From an uncultured Collinsella sp. (GTDB taxonomy: Bacteria; Actinomycetota; Coriobacteriia; Coriobacteriales; Coriobacteriaceae), in contig CALHDP010000090.1 in the NCBI GenBank assembly GCA_938023085.1, positions 1 to 18,428 on the forward strand: 18,428 nucleotides of DNA, given 5' to 3'. Shown in pieces: positions 1 through 7,308 of this stretch (positions are counted from its first letter, which is position 1; every line of letters begins with the position of its first letter). The translations under genes and the position numbers were made by a program. The notes beneath the pieces are model-generated. The model was not told the origin of the DNA. It searched no databases and worked only from the letters and a program-made list of their open reading frames with translations.

Positions 1-1088
1 GCGTGTGCGGCGATCTTGGTGGCCATGAGGCCATCGAGCACGTCCTGGGCGTTGGGCAGGCACAGGTGCTCGGCCGGCGTCACGTAGCACAGGAAGTCGG
101 CACCGGAGCTGGCGGAGATGGCGCCGCCGATGGCAGCGGTGATGTGGTCGTAACCCACGCCGATATCGGTCACCAGCGGCCCGAGCACATAGAACGGGGC
201 GTTGTGGCACAGGCGCTTCTGCAGTTTCATGTTGGCGGCGATCTCGTCGAGCGCCATGTGACCCGGGCCCTCGACCATGACCTGGACGCCGGCGGCCCAA
301 GCGCGCTTGCACAGCTTGCCCAGCTCGATCATCTCGGCGGTCTCGGTCGCGTCGTTGGAGTCGTAGAGGCAGCCCGGGCGGCAGGAGTCGCCGAGCGAGA
401 TCGTCACGTCGTACTCGTGGCAGATCTCGAGCACCTCGTCGTAGAACTCGTAGAAGGGGTTCTCGTTACCGGTGACTTCCATCCAGCCAAACAGCAGCGA
501 GCCGCCGCGACTGACGATGTTCATGAGGCGGCCGGTCTCCTTAAAGGTCTTGATGACCGACTTGTTGATGCCGCAGTGGATGGTCATAAAGTCCACGCCG
601 TCCTCGGCATGCGCGCGCACGACCTCGAGCAGATCGTCCTTGGTAAGCTTGACCAGCGGCTTTTCCATGTAGCCGATGGCGTCGTACATGGGGACGGTGC
701 CCACCATAAGCGGCGTCTCGTCGATGAGCTGCTGGCGGAACTGGCGCGTCTTGCCCGAGTTGGAGAGGTCCATGATGGCGTCGGCGCCGTAGTCCTCGGC
801 GATCTTAACCTTCTTCCATTCCTCGGCGGCATCGGCCTTGTCGCCCGAGATACCAAGGTTGACGTTGACCTTGGTGGACAGGCCCTCGCCGACACCAAAG
901 GCGCGCATGCCCTTTTTGATATGCACGATGTTGGCGGGAATGGCGATGCGGCCGTCGGCCACGCGCTCGCGGATGTACTCAGGGTCGCGATGCTCGCGCT
1001 CGGCGACTTCCTTCATCTGCGGCGTGATCTGTCCGGCGCGGGCGAAGTCGATTTGCGTGACGAGCTTGGGCTCGGTCTGTGTGCTCAT
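1..1088 (-). CDS. thiC: Phosphomethylpyrimidine synthase ThiC (C-terminus cut by window edge)
   Basis: Makes the thiamine pyrimidine HMP-P from aminoimidazole ribotide, a radical-SAM reaction in the cytoplasm. About 362 codons are visible. The product begins MSTQTEPKLVTQIDFARAG and carries family blocks such as RIAIPANIVH, GEGLSTKVNVN, VGTVPMYDAI, DFMTIHCGIN, VEGPGHMALDEI, FYVLGPLVTDI, TPAEHLCLPN and GLMATKIAAHA. The last visible block lies shortly before the C-terminal CxxCx4C iron-sulfur motif, which would fall outside the window; some 60-70 residues are probably missing. The ATG at 1086-1088 has an AGGGAG Shine-Dalgarno 8 nt upstream that is part of the TPP riboswitch. There is no sign of damage. 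Its own leader shows thiamine-pyrophosphate control. Identity is very secure. Confidence 0.97.
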   Translation of the reverse strand, partial: MSTQTEPKLVTQIDFARAGQITPQMKEVAEREHRDPEYIRERVADGRIAIPANIVHIKKGMRAFGVGEGLSTKVNVNLGISGDKADAAEEWKKVKIAEDYGADAIMDLSNSGKTRQFRQQLIDETPLMVGTVPMYDAIGYMEKPLVKLTKDDLLEVVRAHAEDGVDFMTIHCGINKSVIKTFKETGRLMNIVSRGGSLLFGWMEVTGNENPFYEFYDEVLEICHEYDVTISLGDSCRPGCLYDSNDATETAEMIELGKLCKRAWAAGVQVMVEGPGHMALDEIAANMKLQKRLCHNAPFYVLGPLVTDIGVGYDHITAAIGGAISASSGADFLCYVTPAEHLCLPNAQDVLDGLMATKIAAH

Positions 1089-1092
1089 TGGC

Positions 1093-1190
1093 ACGGCTCC
1101 CTTCGTTGGCATTACCCATATCAGGTTTGCGGGTCAGGGCGGGCGCGCCCAGTCTCAGCCTGCCGTCTTGTCCTGCAAGCTCCCCGTTTA
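1093..1190 (-). promoter_or_regulatory. TPP (THI-box) riboswitch upstream of thiC
   Basis: Read on the minus strand, the leader contains the conserved THI-box blocks in order: GGGGAGC near 1180-1186, GGCTGAGA (complement of 1153-1160), GACCCGC and then ACCTGATATGGGTAATGCCA with AACGAAGGGAGC (complement of about 1095-1135). These are the pyrimidine- and pyrophosphate-binding helices of the TPP aptamer. The 3' strand (AAGGGAG, complement of 1097-1103) is also the Shine-Dalgarno of thiC, only 8 nt from the ATG, so ligand binding should hide the ribosome site directly. No separate terminator is seen, pointing to translational control. Confidence 0.95.
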
Positions 1191-1203
1191 TGTGGCGGGC
1201 TCA

Positions 1204-1232
1204 AGTATAGCTCGAATGGGTATGATTGACGC
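1204..1232 (-). promoter_or_regulatory. Candidate thiC promoter
   Basis: On the minus strand a TATACT hexamer (complement of 1204-1209) lies about 14 nt before the start of the riboswitch, with a weak -35 (GCGTCA) 17 nt further upstream. Position relative to the riboswitch is right for a -10. A plus-strand TATGAT at 1221-1226 overlaps this site and could serve the divergent gene at 1260, so the two promoters would compete. Based on motif matching only. Confidence 0.45.
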
Positions 1233-1259
1233 GATCAGCATGCCCGCAGGGAGGCGAAC

Positions 1260-1781
1260 ATGGAAGACAAGCATCTATATCGAGAGACGCAATGGGATGT
1301 ATCGGCCGAGGAGAGCCGTGCGCACCATGGGTTGGTCGCAATTGGTTTTGCGGTGCTTGCCGTGCTGGTGATTGCCTTTTGTATCTGGACGTTTGGTGGT
1401 CGCGGCGGCGCTGCATGGGAGTTCGAGGCTGATGATAGCCTACCGATTATGACGGTGAGGAGTACTGGCGGTAATGCCAATACGCTCGCCGTTCCGGGCG
1501 ATTATTGGTACCCGCGCGATGAGTTTGTGCAGTTGCAGCTGAGTGGTGGGTCCATTCCAGGTGAAGAAATCGAACGCGTGACGTTTGACGTGGCGCTCAA
1601 AACGCTCACGGTGAAGCTCAAAGATCAGGGCGATGTGCCTACGACCATGGATATCGCTCTGACGGAGTGGCGTCTGGAACCTCCGTCGGCCGTTACGGTA
1701 TCCGACGTAGAGCACGTTAAGATTACCTACCAAGATGGCTCGACGAGCGAGATTGCAAAGGCCGATGGCTTGGCGGAGTAA
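1260..1781 (+). CDS. Hypothetical membrane-anchored protein, 173 aa
   Basis: I do not recognise this family. The ATG at 1260 has an AGGGAGG Shine-Dalgarno at 1248-1254, 5 nt upstream. Residues 1-22 are hydrophilic, residues about 24-47 form one strongly hydrophobic segment (GLVAIGFAVLAVLVIAFCIW), and the remaining ~125 residues are soluble, rich in beta-forming and acidic stretches, with no Cys after the membrane segment. The likely topology is a short cytoplasmic tail, a single transmembrane helix and an extracytoplasmic domain. There is no cleavable signal or lipobox. The gene diverges from thiC and converges on yaaA with only 23 nt between stop codons and no obvious hairpin there. Codon use and GC match the neighbours. 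No catalytic motif is visible, so no function is proposed. Confidence 0.8.
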   Translation: MEDKHLYRETQWDVSAEESRAHHGLVAIGFAVLAVLVIAFCIWTFGGRGGAAWEFEADDSLPIMTVRSTGGNANTLAVPGDYWYPRDEFVQLQLSGGSIPGEEIERVTFDVALKTLTVKLKDQGDVPTTMDIALTEWRLEPPSAVTVSDVEHVKITYQDGSTSEIAKADGLAE

Positions 1782-1804
1782 TGGGGTGTTTGGAAACGGC
1801 GGGC

Positions 1805-2614
1805 CTATTGTGCCTGCGCGTTCATGAAAACCAGGGTGTTTTTGTCTGAAAGCTCGGGGATGTGCCGATAGCCGATGTTGAATGCGGTAAGTTCGCTTGC
1901 ATCCTCGAGCTTGTTTTCTGCCATCCACCGCACCATGGAGCCGCGCGCCTTTTTGCTGGCAGTCGACCGTTGGATGGGCTTCCCGTTGCGGATACCCTCG
2001 CCAAAGAGGCATGTGACGGCCGTGGCGTCGTCCGCGAGGTGGGGCAGAACGGCTTTGGCATACTCTACGCTGGCGAGGTTGACGATTGTGGTGTTTGAGC
2101 CTGCCGGGGCGGTAGCCCGCGCGAGCTTGTCACCCCAAAACGCGTAGAGGTCTCGGGCATCGTCAACGGCGAGCTTCGCGCCCATCTCCAGCCGATACGG
2201 TTCGACGGCATGAAAGGGACGAACGCACCCGTAGAGGCCGGAGAGGATCCACAGGTGGCTTTGCAGCCAGGCGAGCTGTTCGGCATCCATTACCTCGGGT
2301 GCCATGCTCTGGTACTGAATGCCGTGATAGGACATGATGGCAGGGGAGATGCGGCGCGCGATACCGGAATCGGCAAAATCGCCGTTTCCCAAGATGGGCT
2401 CGAACTCATGCAAAATGTCGAGACAAGGGCCCAGCAGCTTGTTGCTGACGTTCCACAGAGCTTGTAGGCCGCTGTCGCCTTCGGTTCGTTCGATGTCCAA
2501 GAGCGCATGGTGCAGCTGGGCGGTCTCGCGCGCAAAGGGCGGAATCCCCTGAACTTCAAAAGCATCTTGTGCCGCGCGCATTTGCTTGGCGGGCGAAACG
2601 ATGACCTGCAGCAT
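1805..2614 (-). CDS. yaaA: YaaA / UPF0246 family peroxide-stress protein
   Basis: 269 aa, close to the family's usual 250-260. Diagnostic blocks: VIVSPAK at residues 4-10, ALWNVSNKLLGP around 52-63, SGLYGCVRPF at 125-134, PYRLEMG at 139-145, LYAFWGDKL at 156-164 and an N-G-KPIQRSTASKKARG stretch near the C-terminus. In E. coli, YaaA is an OxyR-regulated cytoplasmic DNA-binding protein that lowers free iron and limits DNA damage under hydrogen peroxide; that role here is inferred from homology. The ATG (2612-2614) has a GAGGAG Shine-Dalgarno about 5 nt upstream. The gene lies downstream of the M18 aminopeptidase on the same strand, separated by 105 nt that hold a large inverted repeat. No clear promoter of its own was found. 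Confidence 0.93.
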   Translation of the reverse strand: MLQVIVSPAKQMRAAQDAFEVQGIPPFARETAQLHHALLDIERTEGDSGLQALWNVSNKLLGPCLDILHEFEPILGNGDFADSGIARRISPAIMSYHGIQYQSMAPEVMDAEQLAWLQSHLWILSGLYGCVRPFHAVEPYRLEMGAKLAVDDARDLYAFWGDKLARATAPAGSNTTIVNLASVEYAKAVLPHLADDATAVTCLFGEGIRNGKPIQRSTASKKARGSMVRWMAENKLEDASELTAFNIGYRHIPELSDKNTLVFMNAQAQ

Positions 2615-2639
2615 GGACTCTCCTCTGCCAATAAAGAAA

Positions 2640-2702
2640 TTGCGGTGGAATACGGTCTGTTTGGGCTATTGAAAGACCAAATCAATCCGTATTCCACCGC
2701 AA
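2640..2702 (-). terminator. 16-bp perfect inverted repeat between aminopeptidase and yaaA; possible terminator or operator
   Basis: Arms 2640-2655 and 2687-2702 are perfectly complementary (16 bp), around a 31-nt loop that itself contains a short TTTGG/CCAAA pair. On the minus strand the stem is followed by ATTTCTTTATT, so it may terminate transcription from the aminopeptidase gene. The long loop is atypical for an intrinsic terminator, and the 25 nt left before yaaA leave little room for a yaaA promoter. It may instead be a protein-binding dyad or a structured 5' UTR of yaaA. Confidence 0.55.
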
Positions 2703-2719
2703 GTTATGGGTGGGGTGGA

Positions 2720-4117
2720 TTAGGCGCGCTCGAGGAAGGCCTTGTAGCCGCGGTAGGCCTCGTAGATATCGGCCTTGTTGGCGACTTCCCACAGGGCGTG
2801 CATGGACAGGACGGCAACGCCGGAGTCGATGACGTTCATGCCGTACTTGGCCATGATGTAGGCGATGGTGCCGCCGCCGCCCGCGTTGACGCGGCCGAGC
2901 TCGCAGGTCTGGAAGTCCACGCGGGCCTCGTCCATGATGTCGCGGATGAGGGCCACGTACTCGGCGTCGGCGTCGTTGGAGCCGCCCTTGCCACGGCTGC
3001 CCGTGTACTTGTTGAAGCACAGACCGCGACCCATGAAGGCGGCGTTCTTGGTCTCGAACTTGCCGGCGTAGCCCGGGTCGAAGCCGGCGGACACGTCGGA
3101 GGAGAGCATACGGCTGCGGGCGAGCGCGCGGCGCAGGGCCAGCGGGCTGTCTTCACCGGTGAGCGTCATGATCTCGGCGACGGTGTTCTCGAAGAAACGG
3201 CTCGTCATGCCGGTAGCGCCTACGGAGCCAATCTCCTCCTTGTCGACGATGAGCGTGATGCTCGTGCGCTCGACATTGGCCACATTGATCTGGGCGAGCA
3301 TGGAGGGGTACGCGCAGACGCGGTCGTCGTGGCCATAGCCCAAAATCATGGAGCGGTCGAGGCCCATGTCGCGGGCGGGGCCGGCGGGCACGACCTCGAT
3401 CTCGGCGGAGAGGAAGTCCTCCTCCTCGACGTCGTACTGCTCCTTGAGGATGTCCATGAACATCTGCTTGACGGGCTCCTTGGGGGCGTCCTTGTCGTCC
3501 TCGTCAAACTTGACGGGGCGGCCGCCCACGATCACGTCGAGGATCTCGGCATCGACGGCGTCCTTGGCGGGCTTGGACATCTGTTCGCTCGAGAGGTGGA
3601 TCAGCAGGTCGGAGATGGTAAAAACCGGGTCGTCTGCCTTGTCGCCGATGTTGATGTCGACGGTGGTGCCGTCCTTTTTGCAGATGACGCCCACGAGTGC
3701 GAGCGGGGAGGCCACCCAGTGGTAACTCTTGACGCCGCCGTAGTAGTGCGTGTCGAGGTAGGCCATGTCGCCGGCCTCGAAGGCAGGATTCTGCTTGAGG
3801 TCCAGGCGCGGCGAGTCCACGTGGGCGCCCAGGATGTTAAAGCCCTGCTCGAGCGGGGCGGTGCCCAGGTTGACGAGCATAAGGTCCTTGCCGTGGTTGG
3901 CGGCGTACACCTTGTCGCCTGCCTTGAGCTCGCGGCCTTCGGCGATCACGGTCTCCAGGTCGACGTATCCCGCCTTCTCGGCCATCTTGATACCGGTCTT
4001 GACGCACAGGCGCTCGGTCTTGTTCTCGCTCAAAAACTGCTTATAACCGCGGCAAAGCTCCTCGAGCTCCTCGATTTGCTGTGGCGTGTACTTTTTCCAT
4101 GCGCAGGGACGCTCCAT
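2720..4117 (-). CDS. apeA: M18 family aminopeptidase
   Basis: 465 aa, a dinuclear-zinc cytosolic exopeptidase that removes N-terminal (often acidic) residues from peptides. Metal and catalytic residues of the family are all visible: H99 in GAHVDSPR, the Asp of GYGHDDR (264/265), the DKEEIGS block with E294 (general base) and E295, D341 in SSDVSAGFDP, and H440 in SMHALWE near the C-terminus. The FNKYTGSRGKGG loop (368-379) and ELGRVNAGGGGTIA (406-419) are also typical of the M18 bacterial branch. The frame is open far upstream, across polA on the other strand. I chose the ATG at 4115-4117 because AAAGGAG precedes it by 8 nt and the family homology starts there (MERPCAWKKY). An extended -10 lies 50 nt upstream. 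The gene diverges from polA. Confidence 0.95.
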   Translation of the reverse strand: MERPCAWKKYTPQQIEELEELCRGYKQFLSENKTERLCVKTGIKMAEKAGYVDLETVIAEGRELKAGDKVYAANHGKDLMLVNLGTAPLEQGFNILGAHVDSPRLDLKQNPAFEAGDMAYLDTHYYGGVKSYHWVASPLALVGVICKKDGTTVDINIGDKADDPVFTISDLLIHLSSEQMSKPAKDAVDAEILDVIVGGRPVKFDEDDKDAPKEPVKQMFMDILKEQYDVEEEDFLSAEIEVVPAGPARDMGLDRSMILGYGHDDRVCAYPSMLAQINVANVERTSITLIVDKEEIGSVGATGMTSRFFENTVAEIMTLTGEDSPLALRRALARSRMLSSDVSAGFDPGYAGKFETKNAAFMGRGLCFNKYTGSRGKGGSNDADAEYVALIRDIMDEARVDFQTCELGRVNAGGGGTIAYIMAKYGMNVIDSGVAVLSMHALWEVANKADIYEAYRGYKAFLERA

Positions 4118-4166
4118 GACGCAGGCTCCTTTCGGATCGATCGTGCTGGTTGATGTACCGTGAGCC

Positions 4167-4175
4167 ATCGTATCA
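4167..4175 (-). promoter_or_regulatory. Candidate extended -10 promoter of the aminopeptidase gene
   Basis: The minus strand reads TGATACGAT here, a complete extended -10 (TGnTAnnnT), about 50 nt before the ATG. No good -35 is seen, which is tolerated when the TG extension is present. Motif matching only. Confidence 0.45.
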
Positions 4176-4233
4176 CGCGTGGACGCGCGGTGGCGGGGAG
4201 GCTTGATGTGCGGTGGCCGCGGGGCGGGGAGCG

Positions 4234-4241
4234 TGTAAACT
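4234..4241 (+). promoter_or_regulatory. Candidate -10 box of polA
   Basis: TGTAAACT lies about 43 nt before the polA ATG. A similar GTGTAAAACT sits upstream of argH at 10350-10359, suggesting a local -10 flavour (TAAACT). No convincing -35 is present. Low-strength motif evidence. Confidence 0.35.
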
Positions 4242-4283
4242 GGAGTGAGCAAACCGTGCCCAGCCCAAAGCGAGGTATTCAAT

Positions 4284-7034
4284 ATGTCTGACAAGCGCCG
4301 CACCTTTGCCGTTATCGACGGCAACTCGCTCATGCATCGCGCCTTCCACGCCGTGCCGCCGACCATGAACGCGCCGGATGGTCGCCCCACCAACGCGATC
4401 TTCGGCTTTCTGAACATGTTTCTCAAGATGATCGATGCCTTTAACCCCGACGGTGTGGTCGTGGCGTTTGACAAGGGCAAGCCGCGCGTGCGCATGGAGA
4501 TGCTGCCGCAGTATAAGGCGCAGCGCCCGCCCATGGACCCCGATCTGCACGCGCAGTTTCCGATGATTAAGGAGCTGCTCACGGCGCTCAACGTGCCGAT
4601 TCTGCAGTCCGAGGGCTGGGAAGGCGACGATATCCTGGGAACCATGGCGCGCCTGGGCGAGGAGGCCGGCTGCGACATGCTGCTGGTGACCGGCGACCGC
4701 GACATGTATCAGCTCGTGACTGAGCACGTCAACGTGGTCTCGACCCGTAAGGGCCTGTCCGACGTGGCGATCATGACGCCCGAGAGCGTGGACGACCTGT
4801 ATCACGGCATTACGCCGGCGCTCGTGCCCGATTTTTACGGTCTGAAGGGCGATACGTCAGACAACATTCCCGGCGTACCGGGCATCGGCCCCAAAAAGGC
4901 GAGCGCGCTCATCGCACAGTACGGCAGCTTGGACGAGGTCATCGCGCATGCCGACGAGGTCAAGGGCAAGATGGGCGAGAACCTGCGTGCGCACATCGAC
5001 GATGCGCTGCTGAGCCGCAAGGTCGCAACCATTCGCACCGATGCGCCCGTCGAGCTCGACTTTGACGAAACGTCCTTCCCGGCGTTTTCTGCCGACGAAG
5101 TGTCCGCGGCGCTGGGCACACTTGGTATCACCGCCATGCAGAACCGTTTCTTGGCGCTGATCGGCGGCGAGGGCGGGGCTGCTGCTGCCTCCAGTGTGTT
5201 TGAGATACCTGCTATGGTTCGCGCAGCCGCCGGCGATGCCGACGCGCTTGGTGCCGTTGCGGCTGAGGTCTCCCGCGCGATTGATGCCGGCGAGTGGGTC
5301 GCCGCCGTGGTGGACGACGACAAGGAAGAGGGCGCGCTCTTTGGACTGACGCGCACGCTGTGGTTGGCGACGTCCAAGAGCCTGTTCGCGCTCGAGGAGG
5401 GCGACGGCGCCTCCACTGCCGTAGTCGATGGCTTCAACTTCGCTCACGGTGTGATTGCCGGCGTGCTTGCGCGCCTGTTTATGGAGGGCCGCGTGGCGAG
5501 CCCGGATACGAAGGCGCTGCTGCACGAGCTTTCGCCCATCGATTCTTCTGAGCCCGAGCTCATGGATCCGCTAGCAGTCGATTCCACGTGCATCTTCGAC
5601 ACCGTGGTCGCCGCTTACCTGTTGGATTCCGACCGCTCCGAGTTTGACGAGGCATATCTGGCCGATACGTATCTGCAGATGGCGCTGCCTGCGGCGCGCG
5701 GCGCAGAGGGTGCTTGTGAGGACGCTCCGGCGCCTGCCGCCCGTACTGCGGCTCTGACGCTGGCGCTTGTGGCGCCGTTGCGCGAGTGCATGGCCCGTGA
5801 GAATGCCGCCAACGTGTTCGATGGCATCGAGATGCCGCTCGTTCCGGTACTTGCCAAGATGGAGCGCGCGGGCATGCTCGTGGACCCCGACCGTCTGCAC
5901 AGTCTGTCCGAGGGTCTGGCGACCCAGATTACCGAGGTTGAGCGCAGTATTCGCGACCTGGCGGGTGACGAGACCTTTAATATTGGCAGTCCTATGCAGC
6001 TGTCGCATGTGCTCTTTGATGTGATGGGGCTTCCGACCAAGGGCCTCAAGAAGACTAAGCGCGGCTATTATTCGACCAACGCCAAGGTGCTGAGCGACCT
6101 TGCGCGTGACCACGAAATCGTGCGTCTGATCTTGGACTGGCGTGAGAAGTCTAAGATCAAGTCCACCTATCTGGACACGCTGGGCCCGCTACGCCGAGGC
6201 GACGGCCGCGTACACACTACGTACAACCAGACCATCACGGCAACGGGGCGTCTGTCCTCGAGCGACCCGAACCTGCAGAACATCCCGACGCGCTCTGAGC
6301 TGGGCCGTACCGTCAAGACGGCGTTTTCGGCAGGCGAGGGAAGCGTCTTTTTGGCGGTGGACTACTCGCAGATCGAGCTGCGTCTGCTGGCGCATCTCTC
6401 AGGTGACGAGCACTTGGTGCGCGCCTTTAACGAGGGCGAGGACTTCCATGCCGAGACGGCGGCGCGCGTGTTCGGTGTGCCGGTGTCCGAGGTAACGCCC
6501 GACCTGCGCAGTCGCGCCAAGGCCGTGAACTTTGGCATCGTGTACGGTCAGCAGGCCTACGGCCTGTCGCAGTCGCTGCATATCTCGATGGCCGAGGCGC
6601 GCGACATGATCGACCGCTACTACGAGGCCTACCCGGGCGTGCGTACGTTCCTCGACAACGTGGTGGCGCGCGCCAAGCAGACGGGCTACGCCGAGACCAT
6701 GTACGGCCGCCGTCGTCATATTCCGGAGCTCAAGGCCAAAAATCCGCAACTCCGCGGCTTCGGCGAGCGCACGGCCATGAACCATCCCATGCAGGGCACC
6801 GCGGCCGACATCATCAAGATCGCGATGGCCCGCGTAAGCCGCCGCCTGGAAGAAGAGGGCTTTGCCGCCCACATGATCCTGCAAGTGCACGACGAACTGG
6901 ACTTTGAGTGCCCCATCGACGAAGTCGAGCGCCTAACCACCATGGTCCGCGACGCCATGGAACACGTAGTAGACCTCCGCGTCCCCCTAATCGCCGAAGC
7001 CAGCACCGGCATAACCTGGGCCGACGCTAAATAG
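4284..7034 (+). CDS. polA: DNA polymerase I
   Basis: 916 aa. Fills gaps and removes RNA primers during replication and repair. Residues 1-290 are the 5'-3' exonuclease (IDGNSLMHRAF, EGWEGDDILGT, TGDRDMYQLV, GLKGDTSDNIPGVPGIGPKKA). Residues about 310-510 are the 3'-5' exonuclease fold but look inactive: the motif II and III acidic residues appear replaced (FNFAH at 384-388; PAART near 485-488). Residues 515-916 are the polymerase, with motif A VDYSQIELR (D693), motif B RSRAKAVNFGIVYG (R742, K746, F750, Y754) and motif C QVHDELD (D870). The ATG at 4284 was chosen over an in-frame GTG 13 codons upstream because GAGG at 4272-4275 is spaced correctly. A TGTAAACT -10-like box sits at 4234-4241. Overall length is normal. 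The last ~40 codons use CTA, GTA and ATA more than the rest. Confidence 0.98.
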   Translation: MSDKRRTFAVIDGNSLMHRAFHAVPPTMNAPDGRPTNAIFGFLNMFLKMIDAFNPDGVVVAFDKGKPRVRMEMLPQYKAQRPPMDPDLHAQFPMIKELLTALNVPILQSEGWEGDDILGTMARLGEEAGCDMLLVTGDRDMYQLVTEHVNVVSTRKGLSDVAIMTPESVDDLYHGITPALVPDFYGLKGDTSDNIPGVPGIGPKKASALIAQYGSLDEVIAHADEVKGKMGENLRAHIDDALLSRKVATIRTDAPVELDFDETSFPAFSADEVSAALGTLGITAMQNRFLALIGGEGGAAAASSVFEIPAMVRAAAGDADALGAVAAEVSRAIDAGEWVAAVVDDDKEEGALFGLTRTLWLATSKSLFALEEGDGASTAVVDGFNFAHGVIAGVLARLFMEGRVASPDTKALLHELSPIDSSEPELMDPLAVDSTCIFDTVVAAYLLDSDRSEFDEAYLADTYLQMALPAARGAEGACEDAPAPAARTAALTLALVAPLRECMARENAANVFDGIEMPLVPVLAKMERAGMLVDPDRLHSLSEGLATQITEVERSIRDLAGDETFNIGSPMQLSHVLFDVMGLPTKGLKKTKRGYYSTNAKVLSDLARDHEIVRLILDWREKSKIKSTYLDTLGPLRRGDGRVHTTYNQTITATGRLSSSDPNLQNIPTRSELGRTVKTAFSAGEGSVFLAVDYSQIELRLLAHLSGDEHLVRAFNEGEDFHAETAARVFGVPVSEVTPDLRSRAKAVNFGIVYGQQAYGLSQSLHISMAEARDMIDRYYEAYPGVRTFLDNVVARAKQTGYAETMYGRRRHIPELKAKNPQLRGFGERTAMNHPMQGTAADIIKIAMARVSRRLEEEGFAAHMILQVHDELDFECPIDEVERLTTMVRDAMEHVVDLRVPLIAEASTGITWADAK

Positions 7035-7067
7035 GGAAGTGCCCACAACCCTAAAGTAGCCAAACCA

Positions 7068-7101
7068 GAAGGGGGCTCCTTGCCAACAAGGAGCCCCCTT
7101 C
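7068..7101 (+). terminator. Terminator-type hairpin after polA
   Basis: A perfect 15-bp stem (7068-7082 with 7087-7101, sequence GAAGGGGGCTCCTTG and its complement) closes a CCAA tetraloop, 33 nt after the polA stop. No long T tract follows on the plus strand. The stem is strong enough to end polA transcription and may also act on the converging HAD gene. Confidence 0.8.
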
Positions 7102-7167
7102 ATTCCAAAAAATCAGCCAAGTATCTAGACGCCAAGACGCCATCTAGGCGGCAAGCAAGTAAACCTA

Positions 7168-7297
7168 GGACCTGGCCGGGCGACGCGGGTAAGTTTTTCG
7201 TAGATTCCGCACGAGCCGAAGAGCACTGAATGTGCTCTTCGAGCGAGCCCAGGACCTGACCGAACGAAAAACTTACCCGCCTCGCCCGGCCAGGTCC
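7168..7297. repeat. ~130-nt long palindromic element
   Basis: Outer arms 7168-7200 and 7265-7297 are 33 nt each and pair with a single mismatch (C7184 against C7281). Inside, 7217-7226 and 7232-7241 form a second perfect 10-bp hairpin with a TGAAT loop. The left arm's AGGACCTGGCCG is echoed as AGGACCTGACCG at 7251-7262, giving a partial direct repeat. The element fills the gap between the polA terminator and the HAD stop codon and encodes no plausible protein. It resembles a REP/MITE-type dispersed palindrome; whether it recurs elsewhere cannot be seen here. Confidence 0.9.
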
Positions 7298-7308
7298 GAC
7301 GAGCCACG

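Noticed and set aside
3..1229. 408-codon plus-strand ORF opposite thiC
   Set aside because: It is an antisense shadow of thiC and runs through the TPP riboswitch.
2507..4153. 548-codon plus-strand ORF opposite the M18 aminopeptidase
   Set aside because: It is the antisense shadow of a GC-rich gene with a complete M18 active site; the translation is low-complexity G/V/H/D rich.
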